Below are positions 6,512 to 14,371 of a stretch of DNA of 15,258 nucleotides, in pieces (position 1 is the first letter of the stretch; each line of letters starts with the position of its first letter). Source of the stretch: an uncultured Bacteroidota bacterium (GTDB lineage Bacteria; Bacteroidota; Bacteroidia; Chitinophagales; Chitinophagaceae); contig CAIJZG010000148.1 in the NCBI GenBank assembly GCA_903825065.1, positions 1 to 15,258 on the forward strand, written 5' to 3'. The position numbers and the translations under genes are program-made. The notes under the pieces are model-generated. The model was not told the origin of the DNA. It searched no databases and worked only from the letters and a program-made list of their open reading frames with translations.

Positions 6512-6691
6512 AGAAATGTATTTTAAAAGAGGACGAAATAACAATTTTCTATGTTAAAAAGAATACAATAAAGGTATATCACAGTTTTACATCGGTAATA
6601 ACAGGCTTATCCGGCATGAATGATAAATTTTTACGGATCAAAAATCTGCGTAAATCAGCTTTATCAATATCATTTGTGTGCCATAAAAACA
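6512..6691. other. 180-base spacer between the beta-barrel gene and the M1 peptidase gene
   Basis: No gene or RNA is recognised. Read on the minus strand, TTTACG and CGTAAA (6-bp inverted repeat around 6631-6652) could give a weak hairpin past the M1 stop, and a TACCTTTA sequence resembles a -7 element but lacks a -33 partner. A promoter for the beta-barrel gene is expected here but cannot be placed securely. Confidence 0.4.
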
Positions 6692-8638
6692 TTAATCAGG
6701 AATCACCAATTTATTATTCGATTTATTTACATCGGCCATTCTTTGTGAGGGATCAATCTCTATAGATTTTAAATCCTTAATAGCTCTTGAAGTAGACAAA
6801 CTATATTCTGGATTAACCCAATGCCATTCAGGATGAACTATTCGAGTAACTGAATTATTTTCTATGGGTTTCTGACCAAACATTAAATCCAAAGGAATAT
6901 AATGAAGTTCTTTGCTGCCATCTTTAAATGTCAATAAAACTTCTATAGGCATTGGCATTTTTCCAATACGCTTGATATTGACAAAAGTTTTATCCTCTTT
7001 TGTACTGATGTCTCCAACTGCATAATCAATTGTTCTGGTACTATTTACCCAATACTCTTTATACCATTGCAATGATAAGCCGCTGGTTTTTTCAGCTACA
7101 CGAATAAAATCATTTGCATTAGGATGTTTAAAATGCCATTGGTCATAATAGTTCAACAATACTTTATCTCTGACACTATCACTAATAATATATCCTAACT
7201 GACCCATAAATGTAGCGCCCTTACTATAAGATGCAGAACCATAAGCGAAATTCGTATTATAATGATCAGAGTGTGTACTCATCGGTTCCTCTAATCCAGA
7301 TCTTACCAAACCAAAATAACCTTCATAACTGCCATATTGGTGTAGTGGTAATCTTGTTTTATTCGCTTCATTCATCCTAAGAATGGAAGCTTTATTTGCA
7401 TCATTAGTATAAGGAGATTTAGATGCCCAGTTTGTATAATAATAATCAGAAACTTCTCCTGTTGCATAATCGGTAAAACCCTCATCCATCCAAGGAAAAA
7501 GACTTTCGTTTGTTCCCATGATATGTTGATACCAACTGTGCATCCATTCGTGAAATACAGTTCCAAGTCCTGGTCCTTTTAATAAAGTAGCCATTGCATA
7601 TTCCATCCCACCATCTCCGCCTTGGATAAATGAATATTGTGGGTAAGGATATTTACCAAATTTTTTCTCCATAAATGGCAATGCTTTTTCTGCTGCCCAT
7701 AAAACATTATACCATGCACTATCGCTTCTGGCATCTACTGGTTTATAAAATACATTTAACACAACCCCACCAGCAGTTTTCTTTGATAAATGTTGATAGG
7801 TTGGATCTGCAGCCCACACAAAATCATGAATATTAGATCCAGTAAAATTCCAGGTTAGTGTATTGCCATTTGCAGCAGGAACTTTAAAACCAGGCGCTTC
7901 AAAACCATACCCAATTTGATTGGCATTTTGCAATATACCAGTAGCAGCAATTAAGTAAGATTTATCAATAGTGATTTTCACATCGTAATCACCCCAAACG
8001 CCATAAAACTCTCTGGCAATATAAGGGTTGGCATTCCATCCCTGATAATCGTATTCAACCATTTTAGGATACCATTGACTCATACTATATCGAATACCTT
8101 CAGCATTATCTCGGCCACTTCTGCGAACTTGCAAAGGAACTTGGGCTTCAAAGTTGATATCGATCAAAGTTTTTGATTTAGGCAACAAAGCTTTATCGAG
8201 TCGAACTTCTAAAATAGTTTCGTGTTCAATTAATTGTTGATCCTTCCCATTTATTTTTAGACTAATTACTTTTTGGTATCCTATTTCTTTATCGGTTAAT
8301 TTACTAATCCGATCTTTTACTCTTGAATCCCAATCTGGTACCTGATCTCCTCTTCTATTGGTCAACATTACTTTTCCTAATTCTCTACTACGAATATCCA
8401 TACTACTATTAGGCTGAAATGCATTCCAATAAAGGTGAATAAAAATCTTCTGTAAGGTGTCTGGAGAATTGTTGATATATTCTATTTTCTCTGTACCATT
8501 AAATTGATTGCTCACCACATTCATATTCACATTAATCTGATACTTGATGTGCTGTTGCCAACGATCTGGCTGAGCTTGAGAGCTGTTAAAGAAAAAAGTT
8601 CCCAAAATACTCACAATAAAAAATACATGTTTGCTCAT
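6692..8638 (-). CDS. Secreted M1 family zinc metallopeptidase (aminopeptidase)
   Basis: The protein has 648 residues and a signal peptide with probable cleavage after SSQAQ (19-23), so it acts in the periplasm or outside. The N-terminal half (about 25-280) fits the M1 saddle-like beta domain. The catalytic domain carries the exopeptidase motif GGMEYA (343-348), the zinc site HEWMH (363-367) with the third ligand Glu386 in WMDEGF, spaced as HExxH-x18-E, and a tyrosine at 471 in ASYSKGATF that fits the transition-state tyrosine. M1 enzymes remove N-terminal residues from peptides. No type IX sorting domain and no large ERAP1-type C-terminal domain are present; the last 110 residues form a beta-rich tail. 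It follows the S10 peptidase gene by 63 bases on the same strand, so the two may share a transcript and jointly degrade peptides from both ends. Confidence 0.93.
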   Translation of the reverse strand: MSKHVFFIVSILGTFFFNSSQAQPDRWQQHIKYQINVNMNVVSNQFNGTEKIEYINNSPDTLQKIFIHLYWNAFQPNSSMDIRSRELGKVMLTNRRGDQVPDWDSRVKDRISKLTDKEIGYQKVISLKINGKDQQLIEHETILEVRLDKALLPKSKTLIDINFEAQVPLQVRRSGRDNAEGIRYSMSQWYPKMVEYDYQGWNANPYIAREFYGVWGDYDVKITIDKSYLIAATGILQNANQIGYGFEAPGFKVPAANGNTLTWNFTGSNIHDFVWAADPTYQHLSKKTAGGVVLNVFYKPVDARSDSAWYNVLWAAEKALPFMEKKFGKYPYPQYSFIQGGDGGMEYAMATLLKGPGLGTVFHEWMHSWYQHIMGTNESLFPWMDEGFTDYATGEVSDYYYTNWASKSPYTNDANKASILRMNEANKTRLPLHQYGSYEGYFGLVRSGLEEPMSTHSDHYNTNFAYGSASYSKGATFMGQLGYIISDSVRDKVLLNYYDQWHFKHPNANDFIRVAEKTSGLSLQWYKEYWVNSTRTIDYAVGDISTKEDKTFVNIKRIGKMPMPIEVLLTFKDGSKELHYIPLDLMFGQKPIENNSVTRIVHPEWHWVNPEYSLSTSRAIKDLKSIEIDPSQRMADVNKSNNKLVIPD

Positions 8639-8701
8639 AAAGCTATTTTTAAAAAAAACTATTACTTAAATGTACCATCCCGAGTTAGAAAATATAGTTA
8701 A

Positions 8702-10207
8702 TTATTTTACATTATTACTCCAGCTATAAAAGGCATCCACATCCTTTTTGAATTGTGCAAGAGAAGGCTTATTGATATAATACATATGGCCAGCCTCATA
8801 AGTATGTACTTGCACATTCTTACGTTGTTCCGGTCTTAAAAACATATGTTCGATATCGTATTGTGCTGTGAAATAAGGTGTAGCAAAATCGTAATACCCG
8901 CAACCTACATAAACTTTTAATGCAGGGTTTTTAGCCATCGCATCGCGTAAACTTTCTGCCACATTTAAATATTGATTTTGCACATTGTTATAATTCCAGG
9001 GATATACATCACCAAAAATATTATAGCCTTTTTCTTCTTTGAAATTTAATTCCTTTTGGAAATAATCATTGATTGCTGCTGTAAAAGATCCGTCAATATT
9101 GGCAAAAGATGGATCGAAGCTAACCGATTCTCCTGCATCATCTAAATCGCGACCCGTAAACCTTGCATCTAAGCGACCAATAGTAAGACCTTCAGATCTA
9201 CGCAATTCTTTCCAGAATCTACCCTCACCTACTCGCAAATTGCTTTGCAAAATCAGTTCCTTACTAAGGCCTGTATAATAACTCATTTTAGTAGCAATAA
9301 CATCTTTTTCAGCATCCGTTAACCAACCCCCTTTTAATAGTGCAGTTGCATATTCACCAATCGCAAATTGCTCAGACTCTTTCAAAGTTTTTTTAAGATC
9401 TTGTTGTAATGCCGGCGCTAATTTTTTGTGATACCAGGCAGCTGCAGTATAAGAAGGAATATACAATGCACGTGGCAAATCGTTTCCAATATAATAGTCG
9501 TTAGAACCAAAATTTAGCACAGCAGAAATCAAGAAAATACCATTCAAATAAATACGATAACGATCTTGTAAAAACTTACTTAATCCTGCGGCTCTGGTAG
9601 TGCCATAACTTTCTCCAGCTAAATATTTAGGAGAACCCCAACGTTCGTAGCGAGATAAGAAATGGCGAATGAAAGAACCCATAGAAGAGATATCTTCTTC
9701 ATAGCCATGAAACTGTTTTGGAGATTCTCCAGGAGCAGCCCTACTGAATCCAGTGGAAACCGGATCTATAAAAACAAGGTCTGATTTACTTAACCAGGTA
9801 AATTCATTATTGATATATTGATAAGGCGGTGGTGTAGCTAATCCATCATCATTCAATAACACTCGCTTAGGTCCAATGCCACCCATATGTAACCAAACGG
9901 ATGATGAACCCGGACCGCCATTAAATGTAAAAGTTACTGGACGTTTGCCAGCTTCTTCGCCATCTTTTTTATAATAAGTAAAAAAAACTTTGGCAATTAG
10001 TTTTCCAGTATCGTTCTTTAAATTAAGATATCCTGTACTAGCAGTATAATCGATTTTTTTACCATCAACTGTAACACTATTATGAGTGATCGTAACTTCT
10101 ACTCCTGCAGGAATTAAATCTGCGATTACATTACTGGTAGCAGGTTTCTGTGCCATTGCAAAAAAGGCAATAAGGCAACAGATCAAAAACGAAAGGTATT
10201 TTTTCAT
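8702..10207 (-). CDS. Secreted S10 family serine carboxypeptidase
   Basis: This 501-residue protein starts with a signal peptide (MKKYLSFLICCLIAFFAMAQ, cleavage near residue 20). It has the S10 alpha/beta-hydrolase signatures in order: FNGGPGSSSVWLHMGGIGP (95-113, oxyanion hole), DLVFIDPVSTGFS (143-155), AGESYGTTRAAGL (197-209) with nucleophile Ser200, Asp440 in GCGYYDFATPY, and His474 in YEAGHMYYI. The family removes C-terminal residues from peptides and prefers acidic conditions. The length is typical of the bacterial members common in Bacteroidota. It lies 41 bases after rsmI and 63 bases before the M1 gene on the same strand, with no clear promoter of its own. The link with rsmI is probably positional. 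Substrate range cannot be read from the sequence. Confidence 0.94.
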   Translation of the reverse strand: MKKYLSFLICCLIAFFAMAQKPATSNVIADLIPAGVEVTITHNSVTVDGKKIDYTASTGYLNLKNDTGKLIAKVFFTYYKKDGEEAGKRPVTFTFNGGPGSSSVWLHMGGIGPKRVLLNDDGLATPPPYQYINNEFTWLSKSDLVFIDPVSTGFSRAAPGESPKQFHGYEEDISSMGSFIRHFLSRYERWGSPKYLAGESYGTTRAAGLSKFLQDRYRIYLNGIFLISAVLNFGSNDYYIGNDLPRALYIPSYTAAAWYHKKLAPALQQDLKKTLKESEQFAIGEYATALLKGGWLTDAEKDVIATKMSYYTGLSKELILQSNLRVGEGRFWKELRRSEGLTIGRLDARFTGRDLDDAGESVSFDPSFANIDGSFTAAINDYFQKELNFKEEKGYNIFGDVYPWNYNNVQNQYLNVAESLRDAMAKNPALKVYVGCGYYDFATPYFTAQYDIEHMFLRPEQRKNVQVHTYEAGHMYYINKPSLAQFKKDVDAFYSWSNNVK

Positions 10208-10248
10208 GGATGTAAGTTGGATCGTTAAGTTAAGAATTGTTTGGGAAA

Positions 10249-10917
10249 TTACGATTCCCTACCTGCAATTACCACCACAATTTCGCCTTTTACTGTCTTT
10301 TCTTTAAAGTAAGCAGCTACTTCCAGTAAGGTTCCTCGTTTATTTTCTTCGAACATTTTAGTTAGTTCACGACTTACACAACACAAACGGTCAGCCCCAA
10401 AATAACCCGCCAATTCTTCTAAAGTTTTTACCAATCGCATGGGGCTTTCATAAATAATCATGGTCCTTTCTTCGTTGGCTAATTGTTTCAATAAAGTCAT
10501 TCTACCTTTTTTCATGGGTAGAAAACCTTCAAATACAAAACGATTTGTTGGGATGCCACTATTCACTAATGCAGGAACAAAAGCTGCTGCACCAGGTAAA
10601 CAGTTTACGATTACATCATTTTTAATACACTCTCTGACTAATAAAAAAGCAGGGTCTGAAATTCCAGGAGTTCCCGCATCGGTAATTAATGCCATTGTTT
10701 TACCTGCCACTAATTGATCAACGATATGTTGAACAATTTTGTGCTCATTATGCTGATGATAAGGCGATAAAGGCTTAGTTATCTGATAGTGATGCAATAA
10801 TTTAGAAGAAGTACGCGTGTCCTCGCAAAGTATTACATCTACCTGCTGCAAAATTTCAATGGAGCGTAGAGTGATGTCTTTTAAATTACCTAAAGGTGTT
10901 GGAACAAGGTAGAGCAT
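10249..10917 (-). CDS. rsmI: 16S rRNA (cytidine-1402 2'-O)-methyltransferase RsmI
   Basis: RsmI uses SAM to methylate the ribose of C1402 in the ribosomal P site. The 222-residue protein has the full tetrapyrrole-methylase-like fold motifs: LYLVPTPLGNLKDITLRS (2-19), CEDTRTSSKLL (31-41), LITDAGTPGISDP (77-89), NCLPGAAA (105-112), YESPMR (156-161), SRELTK (182-187) and KGEIVVVIAG (210-219). It lacks the C-terminal extension of about 60 residues found in E. coli RsmI, as is usual for shorter family members. The gene starts 10 bases after the purS stop, which makes cotranscription very likely. Confidence 0.96.
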   Translation of the reverse strand: MLYLVPTPLGNLKDITLRSIEILQQVDVILCEDTRTSSKLLHHYQITKPLSPYHQHNEHKIVQHIVDQLVAGKTMALITDAGTPGISDPAFLLVRECIKNDVIVNCLPGAAAFVPALVNSGIPTNRFVFEGFLPMKKGRMTLLKQLANEERTMIIYESPMRLVKTLEELAGYFGADRLCCVSRELTKMFEENKRGTLLEVAAYFKEKTVKGEIVVVIAGRES

Positions 10918-10927
10918 AGAAATGAAT

Positions 10928-11176
10928 CTAGTTGATCATTTCTATTTCAAAAAATTCCATTACCGGATTTGCCAATAATTTCTGACAGGTTTCTTGTGCA
11001 ACTTGCTTCGCAGCATCTTCACTTGCGGCTTCCACTGCCAATGTGATATGTTTGCCCACTCTAACATCTGAAACACTTGTTATTCCAAGATTCTTTAATC
11101 CACCCATCACGGCTTTTCCCTGTGGGTCTAACAAATCTTTTAGTGGCATTACTTTAATCTGAACATTATAAATCAT
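10928..11176 (-). CDS. purS: Phosphoribosylformylglycinamidine synthase subunit PurS
   Basis: PurS is the small subunit that bridges PurL and PurQ in the three-protein FGAM synthase, step four of purine synthesis. The 82-residue protein matches the family length and shows its marks: a beta-strand opening IYNVQIKVMP, LLDPQGKAV (15-23), VSDVRVGKHITLAVE (35-49), a helix rich in Ala/Gln, and LLANPVMEFFEIEM (67-80). The presence of a separate PurS implies small-type PurL and PurQ elsewhere in the genome instead of the single large PurL; neither lies in this window. It sits 15 bases after pssA and 10 bases before rsmI, inside a compact operon of unrelated housekeeping functions. Confidence 0.93.
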   Translation of the reverse strand: MIYNVQIKVMPLKDLLDPQGKAVMGGLKNLGITSVSDVRVGKHITLAVEAASEDAAKQVAQETCQKLLANPVMEFFEIEMIN

Positions 11177-11191
11177 ACAAGTTGAATTAAG

Positions 11192-11947
11192 TTATTTATA
11201 GTACAAAGATAGAATTGTATACGCTATAAAACTAAGTGTTACAGCAAGCCAACCAAAAAGGAAGGCAGAAAAAATGGCCACAATAGCAATCAAAATGAAT
11301 GGCAATAAGGCTTTCAAAGAAAACTGCTTAAATTTCAAAGCCATCATGGGCAATGTTGAAACCATTAAATAACTAGCCGAAATAATAACTACATACCAAA
11401 ACCAGTAGTTCCTCAATAAATGTATCACCCAGGTATCTTTACTAAACCAATAAACCAAAGGGAAAGAGGCAATCCAGATGCCAATAGCGGGTATTGGTAC
11501 CCCTTTAAATCCAAAACTCTGTTCAGTATCAATATTAAATCTGGCTAATCGATAGGCACCGGCACAGGGAACAATAAAAGCGGGTAATAAAAAAAGACTG
11601 CTTATTTCCAATCCACCTTCTAATTGAGAAAAACTCAATCGAAGAAATTGATAAATGATTAATCCTGGTGCAACACCAAAACTAACCACATCTGCCAATG
11701 AATCTAATTGCTTACCCAACTCGGATGGCACTTTTAATAGTCTGGCCACGAAGCCATCAAAGAAATCAACAATGGCAGCTATTGCAATAAAGATGCTTGC
11801 CATATAGATTCTTTCCGGGATCTCTACCAAGTTCTCTCCGTTGGCATCATAGCTAACAGATAAACCAGATTGCATAATAGATACAATTGCCATACATCCG
11901 AAAAAAAGATTGGCCAGGGTAAACAGATTAGGGATTTGTTTCTTCAT
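11192..11947 (-). CDS. pssA: CDP-diacylglycerol--serine O-phosphatidyltransferase
   Basis: This inner-membrane enzyme joins CDP-diacylglycerol and serine to give phosphatidylserine, the precursor of phosphatidylethanolamine. The 251-residue protein carries the complete CDP-alcohol phosphatidyltransferase motif D-x2-DG-x2-AR-x8-G-x3-D-x3-D: Asp61, Asp64, Gly65, Ala68, Arg69, Gly78, Asp82 and Asp86. The N-terminus IPNLFTLANLFFG and the later AYRLARFN (131-138) and FKGVPIPA (147-154) point to the phosphatidylserine branch (Bacillus-type PssA) rather than PgsA. Several membrane segments follow up to the C-terminus. It starts seven bases after the M24 peptidase stop and is followed closely by purS. 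A phosphatidylserine decarboxylase is expected elsewhere in the genome. Confidence 0.94.
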   Translation of the reverse strand: MKKQIPNLFTLANLFFGCMAIVSIMQSGLSVSYDANGENLVEIPERIYMASIFIAIAAIVDFFDGFVARLLKVPSELGKQLDSLADVVSFGVAPGLIIYQFLRLSFSQLEGGLEISSLFLLPAFIVPCAGAYRLARFNIDTEQSFGFKGVPIPAIGIWIASFPLVYWFSKDTWVIHLLRNYWFWYVVIISASYLMVSTLPMMALKFKQFSLKALLPFILIAIVAIFSAFLFGWLAVTLSFIAYTILSLYYK

Positions 11948-11954
11948 GTAAGTG

Positions 11955-13247
11955 CTATGATTTTTTCATCAGTCCTTCAATTTCCGCTACTGTGATCGGA
12001 ATATTTTTCATCAAATCCTGATTACCATTTTTTGTAATCCAATAATTATTTTCAATACGAATACCCATTTGTTCTTCTTCTATATAAATACCTGGCTCGA
12101 TGGTAAACACCATCCCCGCTTTAATAGGAGCTGTTCTGGTTCCTAGATCATGCACATCAATTCCCAAATGGTGAGAAATACCATGATATAAATACTTTCG
12201 GTAAGCCCTGTTTTCTTTGTCTTCATTCTTTACATCTGCCTTAGTAATTAATCCGATTTTTAAAAATTGATTAGTTGCTTCCTCTCCAACCTTGTCTGTA
12301 TAATCCACAATACTAATACCTGGTTTTAAAATGCCCTTACAAAAATGATGAATATTCAAACATGCATTATACACTTCTTTTTGACGCGCAGTAAACTTGC
12401 CATTTACAGGAACTGTTCTGGTCAAATCTGCACAATAACCGCCATATTCAGCACCAAAATCCATCAAGATCAATTCACCAGATTTGCATTCTTGATTGTT
12501 TGAGACATAATGCAAAGTTCGAGCACGATCCCCACTGGCAATAATACTTCCATAGGCAGGACCCGTAGATCGTTGACTTAAAAAGCTATGAAATATTTCA
12601 GCCTCAATTTCATATTCCATTACCCCAGGTTTAATAAATTTCAATAACCTGCGGAATGTATTGTCAGTAATGTCTATGGCTTTTTGCAAAACGGCCACTT
12701 CACTCTTGGTTTTAATACCGCGAAGCTCTTTCATGATTTTTGCGGCTCTTGCATAATTGTGTAAAGGGTAGCGGCTTTTCATCTCTGCAATAAAACGATA
12801 ATCGCGAGATTGAATCAATGAATCCTTTCTATCATTTTCATTGGAGTCTAAATAAACAGTGTCTGCTAAATGTACCCAGGTTTGCAACAATGCATCAATA
12901 CTATCCAGCCAAACTATTGATTTAATACCAGAGATTGTTGAAGCTTCATTAGCACGTAATCTTTTCCCGTTCCATTTTTCTTTTAATTCATTCGGACGAA
13001 CCAATACCAACACTTCTCTATATTTCGGGTCAGGACAATCTGGAAATAAAATTACCATGGTATCTTCCTGCTCCACACCTGTAAGCCAATACAAGTCTGT
13101 ATTTTGTTTAAATGCATGCAAAGCATCTCCATTGGAAGGCCATTCATCATTACTAACAAAAATGGCTATACTATTAGGCTTCATTTCCTTTATAAAGCGC
13201 TTTCTATTTTCAATAAAAATGGCAGGATCTAATGGTAAATATTTCAT
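11955..13247 (-). CDS. pepP: Xaa-Pro aminopeptidase (aminopeptidase P family, M24)
   Basis: The enzyme removes the N-terminal residue of peptides whose second residue is proline, in the cytoplasm (no signal peptide). The ATG at 13247 gives 430 residues beginning MKYLPLDPAIFIENRKRF, the normal start of the AMP_N domain; 14 in-frame codons further upstream look non-coding. Domain order is AMP_N (about 5-150) with SNDEWPSNGDALHAFKQ (32-48), then the pita-bread M24 domain. The dimetal ligands match E. coli PepP: Asp263 in LMDFGAEYGGY, Asp274 in ADLTRT, His359 in HGISHHLGIDVHD, Glu384 in TIEPGIYI and Glu399 in RIEN. It is the first gene of the tight run pepP-pssA-purS-rsmI. The 97-base gap before it shows no convincing promoter, so initiation is unresolved. 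Confidence 0.93.
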   Translation of the reverse strand: MKYLPLDPAIFIENRKRFIKEMKPNSIAIFVSNDEWPSNGDALHAFKQNTDLYWLTGVEQEDTMVILFPDCPDPKYREVLVLVRPNELKEKWNGKRLRANEASTISGIKSIVWLDSIDALLQTWVHLADTVYLDSNENDRKDSLIQSRDYRFIAEMKSRYPLHNYARAAKIMKELRGIKTKSEVAVLQKAIDITDNTFRRLLKFIKPGVMEYEIEAEIFHSFLSQRSTGPAYGSIIASGDRARTLHYVSNNQECKSGELILMDFGAEYGGYCADLTRTVPVNGKFTARQKEVYNACLNIHHFCKGILKPGISIVDYTDKVGEEATNQFLKIGLITKADVKNEDKENRAYRKYLYHGISHHLGIDVHDLGTRTAPIKAGMVFTIEPGIYIEEEQMGIRIENNYWITKNGNQDLMKNIPITVAEIEGLMKKS

Positions 13248-13344
13248 AAGTAGCAATTGATTAGCTGCAAGATAAAAATTAAGCAGCATAATAGCTAGCT
13301 TACCCCATAAAAACCAAAAATAAGAATGAAGGATCGATTAATTA

Positions 13345-14361
13345 CTAGAACTTAACAGTAGGACATTTGATAACGTTAGAACTTGTAGAGAAAACACCGC
13401 TTTTAACTATCGACAATTCATAAGCTCCTCTTGTGCCATTTAAACTACCCAAAGTAGAAACAGTTGCATCATAGTTAACAGTAAATTTTAAATCGTTTAA
13501 TTGATATCCAATCATAGGTATTAAGGCATCGTGATTCCGATAATAAAAACCAACAATTAATTGTTGCTCTCCATCACCGCTCAAATTACGATTTGCATTT
13601 ACGCCTAATACTGTTTCCCAACTAGCACCCATTTTACTAACATATATGTTGGGATTTACAATCCAAAGATCTTGAATCTTGATACTGGCATTGGCGAATG
13701 CAGTATATCGTCTATTTAATCGATTGTCAATCACAGATGAACTAAAAAAACTTTCCTGAGGTCTGTTCACATGCATAAGACTTATACCCGCATTGATATA
13801 AACATTATCAGATGCAAAATAAGCATAGTTCAAACCTATATTCAAATCAAGATATCCTACCTGATTATAGGCAAACGGTTCATTTGATGGAATGGTCATG
13901 TCGAAAAATTTTCCATTCCATTGATTATCGAAATTAAGTTTAGAAATATCAATGGTGTTTTGAACATATCCCAAAGAAAATCCACCACTCAACAAACTAT
14001 TATAACCTAGCATTTGATGATATGCAATAGCACCGTAAGCACCGGTTTTACTTAAGCTACCAGAACCAGCCACGTCTTTTAAAATGGAGCCACCTATGCC
14101 GAGCCAGCCATTCTCAAATCTATCTTCCAGCACCCTTGAATCTCCCCAAAGGCTCATTGTATTGTAAGGTGTTCCTACATTGGCCCATTGTGTCCGATAG
14201 TTTCCGCCGATCCTATATCTATAATCTGGATTGAATCCTGTGTTGGCAGGATTCACTAATAAAGGCGCATTGAAATATTGAGAAAAATGCAGGTCCTGTC
14301 CACTCGCATGAATCGTAAAAAATAAAAAACAACTACCTATAATTTTTTTCAATTTTTCCAT
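13345..14361 (-). CDS. PorP/SprF family type IX secretion membrane protein
   Basis: Members of this family are outer-membrane beta-barrels that work with the type IX secretion system. In Flavobacterium, SprF is needed to export the adhesin SprB, encoded next to it. The protein has 338 residues from the ATG at 14361; an ATG two codons earlier (14367) is equally possible. A signal peptide ends near ASGQ (about residue 22), followed by the family signature LHFSQYFNAPLLVNPANTG, then GNYRTQW and WLGIGGSIL, GSLSKTGAYGAIAYHQ, GAYELSI near the end and the C-terminal KCPTVKF, which matches the characteristic cysteine-proline tail. It starts 4-10 bases after the stop of the PKD-domain protein. I infer that it is the dedicated export or anchoring partner of that protein. 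Confidence 0.93.
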   Translation of the reverse strand: MEKLKKIIGSCFLFFTIHASGQDLHFSQYFNAPLLVNPANTGFNPDYRYRIGGNYRTQWANVGTPYNTMSLWGDSRVLEDRFENGWLGIGGSILKDVAGSGSLSKTGAYGAIAYHQMLGYNSLLSGGFSLGYVQNTIDISKLNFDNQWNGKFFDMTIPSNEPFAYNQVGYLDLNIGLNYAYFASDNVYINAGISLMHVNRPQESFFSSSVIDNRLNRRYTAFANASIKIQDLWIVNPNIYVSKMGASWETVLGVNANRNLSGDGEQQLIVGFYYRNHDALIPMIGYQLNDLKFTVNYDATVSTLGSLNGTRGAYELSIVKSGVFSTSSNVIKCPTVKF

Positions 14362-14371
14362 AGCCATTCAA

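Noticed and set aside
12859..13260. A 133-codon open frame on the plus strand, antisense to the Xaa-Pro aminopeptidase gene
   Set aside because: Its translation is serine- and asparagine-rich with no recognisable domain, and the opposite strand holds a full, well-conserved M24 gene. It is a by-product of that gene's codons.
13248..13344. A promoter or terminator between the PorP/SprF gene and the Xaa-Pro aminopeptidase gene, including an AGCTAGCT palindrome and a TATCTTGC sequence
   Set aside because: The palindrome is short with no usable stem-loop and T-run, and the TATCTTGC sequence departs from TAnnTTTG in its last two bases with no -33 partner.
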